DNA of 64,000 nt from an uncultured Alphaproteobacteria bacterium (GCA_934234055.1 CAKQGY010000002.1:62001-126000); one strand, 5' to 3'; shown: positions 15,808 through 26,212, numbered from the stretch's first letter. The notes: generated by a model not told the origin, from the letters alone. Numbers and translations are program-made.

Positions 15808-17447
15808 CAAAATATATCTTTATATTAGGGGGTGTGGTATCCTCGTTAGGCAAGGGAATCGCGTCGGCAGCAACGGGAAGCCTGTTAAAGGCAAGAGGCT
15901 ATTCGGTGCGAATGCGGAAAATGGACCCCTATTTGAACATTGACCCGGGGACAATGTCGCCCTATCAACACGGGGAAGTCTTTGTGACTGACGACGGTGC
16001 CGAAACAGATCTGGACCTGGGGCACTATGAGCGCTTTACAGGCGTCAATTGCCATAAAACCGACAGCATTTCGGGCGGGCGAATCTATTATAATGTGATC
16101 CAAAAAGAACGCCGGGGAAATTACTTGGGCGCAACGGTGCAGGCTATTCCGCATGTGACAAATGAAATTAAAGACTTTTTGAAGTCCGACCTGCACGGGG
16201 AGGATTTCGTCCTGTATGAAGTGGGGGGAACGGTCGGTGATATTGAGGGGACTTTGTTCCTGGAAGCAATCCGGCAATTCGCCAATGAGGTCGGACGCGA
16301 AAATGTGTGCTTTTTGTTCCTGACGCTGCTGCCGTATATTCCGACAGCGGGAGAATTGAAAACAAAACCCACGCAACACGCGATCAAAACCCTGATGGAA
16401 GCGGGGATTCAAGCCGATATTCTGCTGTGCCGCAGTCAGCAAATGCTGGGGTCGGATGAACGACGGAAGTTGGCTTTGTTCTGTAATGTCGCACCCGACG
16501 ATGTGATTATGGCGTTGGACGCGGACAGCATCTATAAAATCCCCCTCACCTATCACGAGCAAGGATTAGATGTGCAGGTGTTAAAACACTTTGGTATGTT
16601 GGCACAATCGCCCGAACCCGATCTGGATTCGTGGAAAAAAATTATCTCGGTCATACAAAACTATGAAAAAGAAGTGAAAATTGCCGTGGTGGGGAAATAC
16701 TGCGGGCTGTTGGAAGCATATAAATCCCTGCACGAAGCGTTGATACATGCGGGAATTGCCAATAATGCCAAAGTCAAAATTGCTTGGTTGGAAGCCGAAC
16801 AATTAGAAGGTAAAACACAAGAAGAAGTCAATCAAACATTAAAACCCTATGCCGGGATTCTCATTCCGGGCGGATTCGGTCAACGCGGTATTGACGGCAA
16901 AATTAAAGCGATTCGCTATGCCCGCGAGCATCAGGTGCCTTTCTTCGGGATTTGCCTGGGAATGCAAATGGCCGTGGTGGAAGCATGCCGGAATATGTTG
17001 GGGATTGCACAGGCAGGATCGGCCGAATTCGGGGATGATTGTGTGCCGGTGATTTCTAAAATGAAAGTCTGGGAGCAGGACGGGAAAAAGCAAATCCGAC
17101 CCGATAACGGCGATCTGGGCGGGACAATGCGGCTGGGGGCGTATCCGTGCGACCTGAAACCCGGGTCGTTGGCAGCACAAATCTATGGCGGAAAAACCGA
17201 AATTCGCGAACGGCATCGCCACCGTTATGAAATGGATATTTCGTATGAGGGGCAGTTGGCCGAAAAGGGCATGGTTATCTCGGGCAAATCGCCGGACAAG
17301 TTGCTGCCGGAAATTGTGGAAATACCGACCCATCCGTTCTTTATCGGCGTGCAATTTCACCCGGAATTTACTTCACGACCCAATAACCCCAATCCGATCT
17401 TTCGGGCGTTTATAGAAGCCGCCTTGAAACACGGATACCTGGTTTAG
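15804..17447 (+). CDS. pyrG: CTP synthase
   Basis: 547 aa, full length. The synthetase domain (residues ~1-270) begins [17 protein letters not shown] with the P-loop. The glutaminase domain (~290-540) has the nucleophile Cys384 in FFGICLGMQ and the His-x-Glu pair in QFHPEF near the end. It makes CTP from UTP, ATP and glutamine. Upstream are a coupled leader ORF and an attenuator-like hairpin. Its stop overlaps the convergent pyk stop by 4 bases. Confidence 0.97.
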   Translation: MTKYIFILGGVVSSLGKGIASAATGSLLKARGYSVRMRKMDPYLNIDPGTMSPYQHGEVFVTDDGAETDLDLGHYERFTGVNCHKTDSISGGRIYYNVIQKERRGNYLGATVQAIPHVTNEIKDFLKSDLHGEDFVLYEVGGTVGDIEGTLFLEAIRQFANEVGRENVCFLFLTLLPYIPTAGELKTKPTQHAIKTLMEAGIQADILLCRSQQMLGSDERRKLALFCNVAPDDVIMALDADSIYKIPLTYHEQGLDVQVLKHFGMLAQSPEPDLDSWKKIISVIQNYEKEVKIAVVGKYCGLLEAYKSLHEALIHAGIANNAKVKIAWLEAEQLEGKTQEEVNQTLKPYAGILIPGGFGQRGIDGKIKAIRYAREHQVPFFGICLGMQMAVVEACRNMLGIAQAGSAEFGDDCVPVISKMKVWEQDGKKQIRPDNGDLGGTMRLGAYPCDLKPGSLAAQIYGGKTEIRERHRHRYEMDISYEGQLAEKGMVISGKSPDKLLPEIVEIPTHPFFIGVQFHPEFTSRPNNPNPIFRAFIEAALKHGYLV

Positions 17448-18859
17448 TCCACGACTGCTATATGTAAGATGTTGGTGTTCCCTTTCTGCGCAAAGGGAAT
17501 GCCGGCCGTGATGATAATTTCCTGACCCTTGGATGCCATTTTGAGCGCTTTGGCCTGATGCACTGCGACAGGAGAAACCTCGGTCATATCGTGCAGCGAA
17601 TGCGTCCAGGCCGGCGTGACCCCCCACACAAGCGCCAAGCGGTTGGCAATCTTTTCATTCGGAGTGAGCCCCAAAATGGGGACAGGAGCACGCTCACGCG
17701 AGACGCGCATTGTCGTTTTACCGGAAACGGAATAAGTGGCAATGCAGGCAGGCTTGTCCAAAACCTGAACCATATTCTTCATACAGGAGGTAATGGCACT
17801 GGCAACCGTCTTGTCGGGCGGAAGGGTGTGCATCTCCATCGCGCGAACATAATAGCCGTCAACCTGAATCTTGTCAATGATTTGACGCATCATCTTGACC
17901 GCCTGAACCGGATATTGCCCAACAGCCGTCTCGGCCGATAACATCACGCAATCGGCACCCTCGTATACCGCGGTGGCCACATCGGAAACCTCGGCCCGCG
18001 TGGGGACAGGTGCGCTGATCATACTTTCCAACATTTGGGTGGCAACAATCACCGGCTTGCCCGCGCGACGGCAGGTGTCTACAATCTGATGCTGTAAGGC
18101 GGGGACGGTCTCTATGGGGCACTCTACGCCCAAATCACCACGCGCCACCATCACCCCGTCGGCCAAGTCCACAATCGCGTTTAAGTTCAAAATCGCAGAG
18201 GGCTTTTCAATCTTGACAATAATGCCGGCACGATCGCCGATAATCTGGCGAGCCTGCTTGACATCGGCGGGTTGCTGAACAAATGACAGGCACACCCAAT
18301 CGACGCCGAGTTTGAGTGCAAAATCCAGATCCTGTTTGTCCTTGGCCGTCAGTGCGGAAATGGGCAGAACAACATCGGGAAGATTAACCCCCTTGTGGTC
18401 CGAAAGCACACCGCCGACCAGGACTTTTGTCGTGAGTGCCGTGCGTGATACTGCCGTGACGGAAAGCTGAATCTGGCCGTCATTGAGCAGCAGAGTCATC
18501 CCTTTTTTGACGGCACGGTAAATCTCGGGGTGGGGCAAAAGAACACGATCGGGCGTGCCGGGATCCTTATTCATGTCCAGCGTGAAAGTCTGGCCCTTTT
18601 TAAGGGTGATTTTACCCTCGGCAAAAGTGCCGACGCGCAACTTGGGCCCCTGCATATCCGCCAAAATACTGATAAAGCGATTGTGTTTTTTGGCCAGGCG
18701 GCGAATCGTCTGATAACGCTGCTTTTGCTCGGCGGGAGTGCCGTGGCTGAAATTCATACGAAAAACATCTACGCCCGCAAGCATCAGGTCTTCTATTTTG
18801 TCAGGGGTGGAGGTGGCCGGCCCCAAAGTCGCCACTATTTTCGTGAACATTTGTTTCAT
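17444..18859 (-). CDS. pyk: pyruvate kinase
   Basis: 471 aa, normal length. It starts [21 protein letters not shown], includes FRMNFSHG and the signature [19 protein letters not shown] with the catalytic Lys, then [10 protein letters not shown] and the phosphate-binding [10 protein letters not shown]. It forms pyruvate and ATP from PEP in glycolysis. Third gene of a minus-strand run GGDEF - epimerase - pyk with gaps of 2-3 bases. Confidence 0.96.
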   Translation of the reverse strand: MKQMFTKIVATLGPATSTPDKIEDLMLAGVDVFRMNFSHGTPAEQKQRYQTIRRLAKKHNRFISILADMQGPKLRVGTFAEGKITLKKGQTFTLDMNKDPGTPDRVLLPHPEIYRAVKKGMTLLLNDGQIQLSVTAVSRTALTTKVLVGGVLSDHKGVNLPDVVLPISALTAKDKQDLDFALKLGVDWVCLSFVQQPADVKQARQIIGDRAGIIVKIEKPSAILNLNAIVDLADGVMVARGDLGVECPIETVPALQHQIVDTCRRAGKPVIVATQMLESMISAPVPTRAEVSDVATAVYEGADCVMLSAETAVGQYPVQAVKMMRQIIDKIQVDGYYVRAMEMHTLPPDKTVASAITSCMKNMVQVLDKPACIATYSVSGKTTMRVSRERAPVPILGLTPNEKIANRLALVWGVTPAWTHSLHDMTEVSPVAVHQAKALKMASKGQEIIITAGIPFAQKGNTNILHIAVVD

Positions 18860-18862
18860 GGT

Positions 18863-19759
18863 TTATCCTTCTATCTTAAAAGTAATTCGCCCCGTCAGTG
18901 ATTGCAAGGGACCGATACTGCGAATCCCTGTGCCAATCACTCCGTCGGCCGCCAAATTAAACGCATTGGAGGCGTTGGTGGTGGGCTCTAAACAAAAGAA
19001 ATTTTTACCCCGCGGGGCAAATAAGACCACATGGTGAAATAACTCGTTCGTCGTGATGTTGATCGTTAAATCACGGCTGGGATAAGTGATGCGGGCTTGT
19101 TCCTCAAAACCACCGAAACACGTGTCAAAAACCGCATTTTTAAGCGGTTGACCGCCCTCAAAGCGCCAAGGGGCCGGAGTGGGATACGGCTCGTCAAAAA
19201 TCGGATCCGATTCATTGCTCCACACCAGTTGAGTCTTGAAATCCAGCTCGACATCTTTGTCTTTGATGAAAAACGGGTGGACGCCCAGGCCGCACGGCAT
19301 CGGCAAAGGCGACGGATTCGTAATCTTCATCTGAATATCCAAATTGCCGTCAGTGAGCTTGTAAGTCAGCTCGGCCGTATAGGAAAACGGAAAGCCGCTG
19401 TCCTTTTTATCATGCGCCAAAAATAAAGTCAGAGAAGTGTTGGTCCGATTCACGATTCGCCACGCGCTTTTCCAGCCGTCGCCGTGAATGGGATCGGCAA
19501 TGCCGGCGTGGTTTTTGGGGACTTTGCGCAAAATCCCCCAGTAGGTGAAACTGCCCCCGCGAATCCGGCCCGCATACGGCAACATCGGAAATAACGCGGC
19601 ATTGTTGGCGTCCAATTTACGCCCCGACAAATCCATAGGACGCAAAATGTCTCGGCTTTGGCCGGCACGCGTATAACGCATAAACGACAAACAAGCACCG
19701 ATTTCGGGCAGAATACCGACAGATAGTTTCGGCGTGGATAAGACGATTTCTTGAGTCAT
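18863..19759 (-). CDS. aldose 1-epimerase family protein
   Basis: 298 aa. It has the galactose mutarotase fold pattern: ALFPMLPYAGRIRGG near residue 55-70, DPIHGDGW with the likely catalytic His, CGLGVHPFF with the second His, and a C-terminal CLEPTTNASNAFN with a Glu in the position of the general base. It probably interconverts the alpha and beta anomers of a hexose. Located 3 bases upstream of pyk, so a link to sugar catabolism is likely. The exact sugar is unknown. Confidence 0.85.
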   Translation of the reverse strand: MTQEIVLSTPKLSVGILPEIGACLSFMRYTRAGQSRDILRPMDLSGRKLDANNAALFPMLPYAGRIRGGSFTYWGILRKVPKNHAGIADPIHGDGWKSAWRIVNRTNTSLTLFLAHDKKDSGFPFSYTAELTYKLTDGNLDIQMKITNPSPLPMPCGLGVHPFFIKDKDVELDFKTQLVWSNESDPIFDEPYPTPAPWRFEGGQPLKNAVFDTCFGGFEEQARITYPSRDLTINITTNELFHHVVLFAPRGKNFFCLEPTTNASNAFNLAADGVIGTGIRSIGPLQSLTGRITFKIEG

Positions 19760-19761
19760 AG

Positions 19762-20829
19762 TCAGGTCCTTTTTTTCCGAGCGGCTTTCACGGCGGGTTT
19801 AACCGATGTTTTGGCCGGTTGTTCAATCGCATTTAAGGCACGCAACAAGATGCTGTCCATCGTGTCGGTCATCGATTCTTTTTCAGAAGCGCCGAATGTG
19901 GCTGTGATGAAAAAACCGGTGTTGGCTTTAAGATTCTGCTCTTGAATACGATCTTTAAGGCGGGCGGCCAGCATCATCGCCTTGGCCACGGAAGTTTCGG
20001 GCAGAACAATGGCGAATTCCACATCACCGACTCGGCCGATCGAATCCGAATCGCGAATCATCGTCCGGCATATATTAATCACCGAACGAACCAGGTCATC
20101 ACTGAAACCTTGGCGATTCGTCTCGCTGTGGAAATAGTCCAGCTTCATCACGAGCACGGACATTTGACGTTTGTATCGAACTGCACGTTTGAGCTCGTGC
20201 ATACCGGCCTCTAAAAATGCCTGACGATTCAAAACGCCGGTCAGCGCATCAGTGGAGGTTAAAAAACGCAATTCTTCTTCCAACTGCTTGCGCTTGGTAA
20301 TGTCAAAGCCGACAGAGCGCAACTCGGTCGGTTCGCCCGAATCGTTGTAAATCACACGATTCGTCCATGAAACCCAAAAATGCTCGCCGGATTTTTTGAT
20401 GTTCTCGGTCTCGTGTTCCAGATACAACTTGGGGTTTGCAAAAATACGCGAAATAATATCGGTTTGCGCGTTCAGGCGATGCTGGGCCGGAAAAATAAAA
20501 CCGACGGCCTGTTGACCGATCATCTCGGTCTTGGTATAGCCGAACACCTCGGTCGCGTAATCGTTGGTATCCAAAATCTTGCCCTGAGGCGACAAAGACA
20601 GAATAATACTGCGGGAGGTTTCGGGTAAAAACGGAGAGAGCAGATTCTGATTCGCGGCGCGGGCCTCGTCCAACTCTTTATCCTTTTTCCCGAGAGTCTC
20701 TATCATATCGGACAATTTATGTTTGAGGTGACGCGACCGATTGATGAATATCAGCGACACCGTAACAAATAAAATAGCCACTACAACCAAAAATGCGTGA
20801 ATATACGCAAAACAGTCCATACGAAACAT
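19762..20829 (-). CDS. PAS-GGDEF membrane protein with degenerate active site
   Basis: 355 aa: one transmembrane helix (about residues 9-30), a short coiled coil (about 37-62), a PAS domain (about 72-180, ending FDITKRKQLEEE), and a GGDEF domain (about 190-335) that starts TSTDALTGVLNRQAF. The catalytic motif reads GDVEF (268-272), where GG(D/E)EF is expected, so diguanylate cyclase activity is doubtful and a c-di-GMP- or GTP-binding sensor role is possible. The C-terminal tail is Lys-rich. AGGAG lies 10 bases before the ATG. First gene of the epimerase-pyk operon. Confidence 0.85.
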   Translation of the reverse strand: MFRMDCFAYIHAFLVVVAILFVTVSLIFINRSRHLKHKLSDMIETLGKKDKELDEARAANQNLLSPFLPETSRSIILSLSPQGKILDTNDYATEVFGYTKTEMIGQQAVGFIFPAQHRLNAQTDIISRIFANPKLYLEHETENIKKSGEHFWVSWTNRVIYNDSGEPTELRSVGFDITKRKQLEEELRFLTSTDALTGVLNRQAFLEAGMHELKRAVRYKRQMSVLVMKLDYFHSETNRQGFSDDLVRSVINICRTMIRDSDSIGRVGDVEFAIVLPETSVAKAMMLAARLKDRIQEQNLKANTGFFITATFGASEKESMTDTMDSILLRALNAIEQPAKTSVKPAVKAARKKRT

Positions 20830-20853
20830 CTGTAATAATCTCCTAGCAAGACT

Positions 20854-20882
20854 AGACTAACTTTTTTTTTAACGAATAACAA
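20854..20882 (-). promoter_or_regulatory. promoter of the GGDEF-epimerase-pyk operon
   Basis: Minus strand: TTGTTA (20877-20882), 17 bases, TAGTCT (20854-20859). A weak match, in the divergent gap before sufB. Confidence 0.4.
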
Positions 20883-20900
20883 GCAAAAAAATGCTTTTTC

Positions 20901-20929
20901 TTGACTTTTTTTGAAAAATGAGGCATATT
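20901..20929 (+). promoter_or_regulatory. suf operon promoter
   Basis: TTGACT (20901-20906), 17 bases, CATATT (20924-20929). No IscR-like operator was recognised. Confidence 0.6.
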
Positions 20930-20954
20930 ACCAACAAATTTGAAAAGGTTTTGA

Positions 20955-22394
20955 ATGACAAATACGAATAAACAGGTTCGGGAAATTGTTGCAGAAAAAT
21001 ATCGCTACGGCTGGGAAACAGAAGTGGCGGTGGATACGGTGCCCAAAGGATTGAATGAAGACATTATCCGCCGGATCTCGCACAAAAAGAACGAGCCGGG
21101 TTGGTTGCTGGACTTTCGAATCCGAGCCTTTCGGCATTGGCAAACCATGACCGAACCGCATTGGGGGAAGTTTGACTATGCGCCGATAGACTATCAGGAC
21201 CTGTATTACTATGCCGCACCGCAAACCAAAAAAGTCGGGTCGTTGGAAGAAGTGGATCCGGAGATCCTGAAAACCTATGAAAAGCTGGGAATCCCCCTGA
21301 CGGAGCAAAAAGTGCTGGCGGGAGTGGCGGTGGACGCTATCTTTGACAGCGTGTCGGTTGCGACAACCTATCGTAAGCAATTGAAAGAAAAAGGAATTAT
21401 ATTTTGTTCTATGTCGGAAGCGGTGCGCGACTATCCGGAATTGGTGAAAGAATATCTGGGATCGGTGGTGCCCTATACGGATAATTTTTTTGCGTGTTTG
21501 AACAGCGCGGTGTTCTCGGACGGGTCGTTCGTCTATATCCCCAAAGGTGTGCGCGCGCCATTGGAATTGTCCAGCTATTTCCGAATCAATGCCAGAAACA
21601 GCGGACAGTTTGAACGCACCCTGATTATCGCGGAAGACGATTCATATGTAAGCTATCTGGAAGGGTGCACGGCGCCGCAACGCGACGAAAATCAACTGCA
21701 CGCCGCAATCGTTGAAATTATCGTCAAAGACCGCGCGGAAGTCAAATACTCAACCGTGCAAAACTGGTACCCCGGGGACGAAAACGGACGCGGAGGAATC
21801 TATAACTTTGTGACGAAACGCGGGCTGTGTCATAATCACGCAAAGCTGTCGTGGACGCAGGTGGAAACGGGATCGGCCATTACCTGGAAATATCCGAGTT
21901 GCATTTTGAAAGGCGACTATGCGGTGGGGGAATTCTATTCGGTGGCCCTGACCAATCATCACCAGCAGGCCGATACCGGCACAAAAATGATCCACTTGGG
22001 GAAGCATACTTCCTCTACCATTATTTCAAAAGGAATATCGGCGGGGTGCTCGAATAACACCTATCGCGGGCAGGTTAAAATCACAAGCGGGGCAGAAGAT
22101 GCCCGGAACTTTTCGCGATGCGACAGCCTGCTGATCGGGGACAAATGCGGCGCGCATACAATCCCGGTGATGTCGTGCGCCAATACCTCGGGCGCCATAG
22201 AACACGAGGCGACGACCTCTAAAATATCGGAAGAACAACTGTTCTATGCCGAATCGCGCGGATTGTCGGCAGAGCAGGCCGTGGGTCTGATCGTGAACGG
22301 CTTTTGCCGGGAAGTCATGCAAAAATTGCCGATGGAGTTTGCTATTGAAGCGCAACGCTTGATCGGTATCAACTTGGAAGGAACTGTGGGATGA
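20955..22394 (+). CDS. sufB: Fe-S cluster assembly scaffold SufB
   Basis: 479 aa, full length. Signatures include [21 protein letters not shown] split over the core, [23 protein letters not shown], and the conserved C-terminal NTYRGQVKI and [20 protein letters not shown] with Cys ligands. It forms the SufBC2D complex on which Fe-S clusters are built. First gene of sufB-(two phage-like genes)-sufC-sufD-sufS-sufT. AAAAGG lies 8 bases before the ATG. Confidence 0.96.
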   Translation: MTNTNKQVREIVAEKYRYGWETEVAVDTVPKGLNEDIIRRISHKKNEPGWLLDFRIRAFRHWQTMTEPHWGKFDYAPIDYQDLYYYAAPQTKKVGSLEEVDPEILKTYEKLGIPLTEQKVLAGVAVDAIFDSVSVATTYRKQLKEKGIIFCSMSEAVRDYPELVKEYLGSVVPYTDNFFACLNSAVFSDGSFVYIPKGVRAPLELSSYFRINARNSGQFERTLIIAEDDSYVSYLEGCTAPQRDENQLHAAIVEIIVKDRAEVKYSTVQNWYPGDENGRGGIYNFVTKRGLCHNHAKLSWTQVETGSAITWKYPSCILKGDYAVGEFYSVALTNHHQQADTGTKMIHLGKHTSSTIISKGISAGCSNNTYRGQVKITSGAEDARNFSRCDSLLIGDKCGAHTIPVMSCANTSGAIEHEATTSKISEEQLFYAESRGLSAEQAVGLIVNGFCREVMQKLPMEFAIEAQRLIGINLEGTVG

Positions 22395-22675
22395 AACATC
22401 AATATGCACCCGAAAATGTGTGTGAAAAAGCCCTGAAAACATGGGGCAAAAATGCGCAGATGCTGCAACTGTTGGAAGAGATGAGCGAGTTGCAAAAGGA
22501 AGTCATCAAAAATATCAATCGCGGGCAGGATAATGTCGCGGCCTTGGCCGAAGAAGCCGCCGATGTGATGATTATGATGGAACAACTGATCTATATCTAT
22601 GGTATTGATGAGCAGGTTCGTCAGCAGGCGGCATATAAAATCAATCGCCTGAAAAAACACTTGGAGATGCCATAA
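22391..22675 (+). CDS. MazG-like nucleotide pyrophosphohydrolase (phage type)
   Basis: 94 aa, all-alpha. The metal-binding pattern is [12 protein letters not shown] (residues ~27-38, E-x3-E type) and [13 protein letters not shown] (~53-65, E-x2-D type), as in MazG-like and dUTPase-like hydrolases. Short single-domain forms of this kind are common in phages. The family cleaves (d)NTPs to monophosphates. It overlaps sufB by 4 bases (ATGA) and the next gene by 1 base, so it is built into the SUF operon. Substrate unknown. Confidence 0.75.
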   Translation: MKHQYAPENVCEKALKTWGKNAQMLQLLEEMSELQKEVIKNINRGQDNVAALAEEAADVMIMMEQLIYIYGIDEQVRQQAAYKINRLKKHLEMP

Positions 22676-23220
22676 TGCTGGTTGTCAATCTGTTCGCAGG
22701 ACCGGGAGCCGGAAAATCTACTTTGAGTGCGTATACTTTCGCACAATTGAAAATGCGAAAAGTCAACTGCGAGTTGGTGACGGAATTCGCAAAAGATAAA
22801 GTCTGGGAGCAAAATGCCTGTGCCCTGAATAACCAGGTCTATGTGTTCGCAAAACAATCCTATCGAATCAGTCGCTGTGCCGACAAAGTTGATGTGGTTA
22901 TCACCGATTCGCCGATGGTCTTGTCGGCTTTGTATAACAAAGATCCGATGATTGATAAGCCGCTGCGGGACCTGATAAAAGCGGTGGATAGTAAATACGA
23001 GTCGCTGAACTACTTTTTGAAACGAAAAAAAATCTATAACCCGGTGGGGCGACTGCAAACCGAATCAGAAGCAAAAGAAATTGATCAGGCTGTGAAAAAA
23101 TTGCTGGCGGACTTCGCCCTGCCCTATCGGGAAATTGACGGCGATTTGGCCGCGGCCGATGTGATTGTGCAAGATGTATTATCCAAAATGGAGGCAAAAA
23201 ATGGCACTGCTGGAAATTAA
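22675..23220 (+). CDS. P-loop nucleotide kinase-like protein (phage type)
   Basis: 181 aa. The Walker A motif GPGAGKST is at residues 9-16. VTEFAKD and VVITDSPMVLSALY resemble the substrate and Walker B regions of small deoxynucleoside/NadR-like kinases often encoded by phages. There is a basic patch (FLKRKKIYNPVGRLQ) in the lid position. It starts on the last base of the MazG-like gene and runs 20 bases into sufC. Probably acts with the MazG-like protein on a nucleotide. The substrate cannot be told from the sequence. Confidence 0.7.
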   Translation: MLVVNLFAGPGAGKSTLSAYTFAQLKMRKVNCELVTEFAKDKVWEQNACALNNQVYVFAKQSYRISRCADKVDVVITDSPMVLSALYNKDPMIDKPLRDLIKAVDSKYESLNYFLKRKKIYNPVGRLQTESEAKEIDQAVKKLLADFALPYREIDGDLAAADVIVQDVLSKMEAKNGTAGN

Positions 23221-23944
23221 AAACTTGTGTGCGCGGGTGGGCGAAAAAGAAATCCTGAAAGACTTTTCATTGACAATCGACGCGGGTGAAGTGCACGCGA
23301 TTATGGGACCAAACGGCTCGGGCAAAAGCACTCTGTCTAATGTAATTGCGGGGAATCCCGCCTATACCATTACGGGAGGCAGTATTACCTTTAAGGGGAA
23401 AAATGTGCTGGCCATGAAACCGGACGAACGCGCGAACTGCGGGATCTTTTTGGCCTTTCAAATGCCGACGGAATTGCCGGGCGTGAGTACGGCTTTGTTC
23501 CTGAAAAATGCACTGAACGCCAAGCGGAAATACCTGGGCGAATCGGAATTGGACGCAGTGGGCTTTATGAAGCGCCTGAAACCACGGGCGCAGGCGTTGG
23601 GAATCACGGATGAAATGCTGAAACGACCGGTCAATGTGGGCTTTTCAGGCGGCGAAAAAAAACGCATGGAGACGTTCCAAATGGCGTTCTTGGAACCGGA
23701 TTTTTGTATTCTGGACGAAATGGATTCGGGGCTGGATATTGATGCGCTGCGCACCGTGTCGGACGCCGTGAATGTGATGCGAGAACCGAATCGCGCGTTT
23801 TTGTTGATTACACACCATACGGATATTTTGGACTATATCAAGCCGGATTTCGTGCATGTCCTGGTCGGCGGGCGAATCGTCAAAACGGGGCCGCGGGAAT
23901 TGGCGGCTGAATTGGAAAAAACAGGCTATGATCAATATAAATAA
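23201..23944 (+). CDS. sufC: Fe-S assembly ATPase SufC
   Basis: 247 aa, standard size. It has Walker A GPNGSGKST (about residues 36-44), the ABC signature as VGFSGGEKKRME, Walker B FCILDEMDSGLDID and the H-loop ITHHTDIL. It provides ATP hydrolysis in SufBC2D. The frame opens at 23165, but GGAGG lies 6 bases before the ATG at 23201 and the protein then begins as in other SufC. Confidence 0.96.
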   Translation: MALLEIKNLCARVGEKEILKDFSLTIDAGEVHAIMGPNGSGKSTLSNVIAGNPAYTITGGSITFKGKNVLAMKPDERANCGIFLAFQMPTELPGVSTALFLKNALNAKRKYLGESELDAVGFMKRLKPRAQALGITDEMLKRPVNVGFSGGEKKRMETFQMAFLEPDFCILDEMDSGLDIDALRTVSDAVNVMREPNRAFLLITHHTDILDYIKPDFVHVLVGGRIVKTGPRELAAELEKTGYDQYK

Positions 23945-24554
23945 CATCTGTCGGTTGACGCAAGAGGGAAGCGAAACGACCATTCAAGACCTGAAAGAAC
24001 CGTTGGAAATCCACGCGGGCGCCGGGGAACGGGTGGAATTGGATATCCTGGCCCTGAGGGGGCGAATCGCGGCGACAATCATGCTGGAAGGCGCGGGGGC
24101 CGCGTGCACGGTGAAGTGCGCTTATCTGGCGGCGGAGCAAGACCGGGTGGATTTAGACCTGCAAATCATTCATCGGGCGGGCGGGACAACGGCCTGTCAG
24201 ATTGTGAAAGGAATTGCAACCGATTCGGCGCAGGTCTCTTTTGCCGGGGTGATTCGAATCCCGGCCGATTCGCAAAAATGCGATTCGGCCCAGAACCACC
24301 GCGGGATTGTGCTGACACAACAGGCACGAATCGCGGCCGTGCCGGAACTGGAAATCTATGCCGATGATGTAAAATGTGCACACGGATCGGCGATCGGACC
24401 GCTGGATCAAAAGCAAATCTTTTACCTGCAAGCACGGGGAATCCCGGAAGAAGAAGCCAAAAGCATCTTGCTGCACGCGTTTGTGAAAGATGCATTGGCG
24501 GAATCCTTTGAACAAATAGCCGAAGAATGGATGGACAAACATGCTGAGAGATGA
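23928..24554 (+). CDS. sufD: short SufD-like Fe-S scaffold subunit
   Basis: 208 aa, half the usual SufD length (~400). Only the SufB/D core beta-helix and C-terminal helical region are present: VKCAHGSAIGPLDQKQIFYLQARG split over the conserved part, ending SILLHAFVKDAL. The N-terminal part of standard SufD is missing, but the reading frame is intact and it overlaps sufC by 17 bases and sufS by 14. This looks like a family variant rather than a broken gene. The upstream open frame (from 23856) lacks a ribosome site. Confidence 0.82.
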   Translation: MININNICRLTQEGSETTIQDLKEPLEIHAGAGERVELDILALRGRIAATIMLEGAGAACTVKCAYLAAEQDRVDLDLQIIHRAGGTTACQIVKGIATDSAQVSFAGVIRIPADSQKCDSAQNHRGIVLTQQARIAAVPELEIYADDVKCAHGSAIGPLDQKQIFYLQARGIPEEEAKSILLHAFVKDALAESFEQIAEEWMDKHAER

Positions 24555-25734
24555 TTTTCCCCTGCTGATCGGGACAAAAACGACTTATTTGGATACAGCC
24601 GCATCGGCGCAAAAACCGACCGTGGTATTGGAGGCAATGGAAACCTTTTACCGCACCGCTTATGCGAATCCGCACCGCGGACAATGCGATATTGCAACCC
24701 ATGCGACGGCGGCCTATGAGCAGGCTCGACAGACCGTAGCGGACTTTATTCACGCCGATTCGCACGAAATCATCTTTACCAAAGGCACAACGGAGGGAAT
24801 CAACCTGCTGGCGAACGGGTATGCCGAGCGGCTGCACGCGGGGGACGAGGTGCTAGTCTGTATCGCCGAACATCATGCGGACTTTGTGCCGTGGCAACAG
24901 GCGTGTCGACGGACGGGAGCAACCTTTAAGGTCTTTGATATTTTGCCGGACGGACGAATTGATTGGGCGGATTTTGAGGCGAAATTGTCGGAAAAAACAC
25001 GCTTGGTTGCGGTGGCGCAGGTGTCTAATGTGCTGGGCCTGGTGAATCCGATTCGCGATATTATTGAACGCGCACACGCCGTCGGGGCCGATGTCTTGAT
25101 AGACGGGGCGCAATCCATTGCGCATATGCCGGTTGATGTGCGGGAATTGGACTGTGATTACTATGCCTTTTCAGGGCACAAAATCTATGGGCCGACGGGA
25201 ATCGGTGTTCTGTATGGCAAAAAGGAAAAATTGGAGACCCTGCCCCCCTATCAATTCGGGGGGGATATGATCAAAACGGTGTCGGTGGATCAAACCACTT
25301 TCGCCGATGTGCCGGCTCGGTTTGAGGCCGGAACGACCCCTTTTGTGGAAGCTGTGGGATTGGCGGAAGCGATTCGCTATGTCTCGCGAATCGGTATGGA
25401 TAAAATCGCGACGCACGAAGAAGCATTGACGAAGCGGCTGGTGGCGGAAATTGAACGCCTGCCGGGCGCAAAAATCCTGGGGAGTTGCCCGGATAAGCAC
25501 GGGCTGTGCGCCTTTAATATCGCGGGTGTGCACCCGGCGGATTTGGCCTTTGTGCTGTCAAAAGAAAATATCTGTGTGCGGGTGGGACATCACTGTGCGA
25601 TGCCGATTCATAAGCGTTTGGGCGTGGAAGTGTCGCTGCGCGCGTCGCTGGGATTATATAATGATATGAGTGATATAGAGGCCTTTATTCAAGGAATACT
25701 GAAAGCGTTAGACCTGTTGGGAGTAAAGTCATGA
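24541..25734 (+). CDS. sufS: cysteine desulfurase SufS
   Basis: 397 aa, class V aminotransferase fold. The PLP Lys is Lys214 in FSGHKIYGPTGIGVLYG, and the persulfide-forming Cys is Cys352 in VGHHCAMPIHKRLG. AEHHADFVPWQ near residue 118 is typical of SufS/CsdA. It takes sulfur from cysteine for Fe-S cluster assembly. No sufE- or sufU-like gene is in the window. It overlaps both neighbours by 4-14 bases. Confidence 0.95.
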   Translation: MLRDDFPLLIGTKTTYLDTAASAQKPTVVLEAMETFYRTAYANPHRGQCDIATHATAAYEQARQTVADFIHADSHEIIFTKGTTEGINLLANGYAERLHAGDEVLVCIAEHHADFVPWQQACRRTGATFKVFDILPDGRIDWADFEAKLSEKTRLVAVAQVSNVLGLVNPIRDIIERAHAVGADVLIDGAQSIAHMPVDVRELDCDYYAFSGHKIYGPTGIGVLYGKKEKLETLPPYQFGGDMIKTVSVDQTTFADVPARFEAGTTPFVEAVGLAEAIRYVSRIGMDKIATHEEALTKRLVAEIERLPGAKILGSCPDKHGLCAFNIAGVHPADLAFVLSKENICVRVGHHCAMPIHKRLGVEVSLRASLGLYNDMSDIEAFIQGILKALDLLGVKS

Positions 25735-26126
25735 GCGAACCGATTGTGCCGCCGGTGCCGGATACGCCGGATATGGATTTGGCTTTTAAGGCAACGGCCG
25801 GAGAGCCGATGGACCCCGCCACCGTGCCGGCAACCCATGAGGATATTCTGCGGGCCCTAAAAGCCGTGCAAGATCCCGAATTGATGTTGAGCCTGTATGA
25901 TTTGGGATTAATCTATAAGGTAGAACAACAGGAAAACGGTGATGTGTATGTCCTGATGACCTTGACTTCGCCGACGTGTCCGATGGCCGGGGAAATGCCC
26001 GCAATGGTGGCAAATGCCGTGGCGTCTGTCCCCGGGACGGGTGTGATTACGGTGGAGTTGACCTTTGACCCGCCGTGGAGCCTGGACATGGTGAGTGAGG
26101 ATATTCGCCTGATGATGGGGATTTAA
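25731..26126 (+). CDS. sufT: SufT / MIP18-family (DUF59) protein
   Basis: 131 aa. The DUF59 core has DPELMLSLYDLGLIYKV, then TSPTCPMAGEMP with the conserved Cys, then VELTFDPPWSLDMVSE. Members help Fe-S cluster maturation and commonly end suf operons. The first ~30 residues are Pro-rich and probably disordered. Overlaps sufS by 4 bases and is the last gene of the operon. Confidence 0.92.
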   Translation: MSEPIVPPVPDTPDMDLAFKATAGEPMDPATVPATHEDILRALKAVQDPELMLSLYDLGLIYKVEQQENGDVYVLMTLTSPTCPMAGEMPAMVANAVASVPGTGVITVELTFDPPWSLDMVSEDIRLMMGI

Positions 26127-26174
26127 GGGCGAGGTGGCCCGTGGGAGGGGGGTAATTCGGAATTATGTGCCTGG

Positions 26175-26212
26175 TGGATTGCCACGGCCTGGCGGCCTTG
26201 CAATGACGGGGG
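26175..26212 (+). repeat. family A palindromic repeat (TGGATTGCC...GCAATGACGGG)
   Basis: TGGATTGCCACGGCC-TGGC-GGCCTTGCAATGACGGG: the inner GGCC arms pair and the outer ATTGC/GCAAT arms pair. Found between sufT and the 26311 gene. Confidence 0.75.

Noticed and set aside
23928..24554. SufD as a truncated pseudogene
   Set aside because: The frame is intact, coupled to both neighbours, and keeps the core and C-terminal motifs, so a short family form is more likely than a broken gene.
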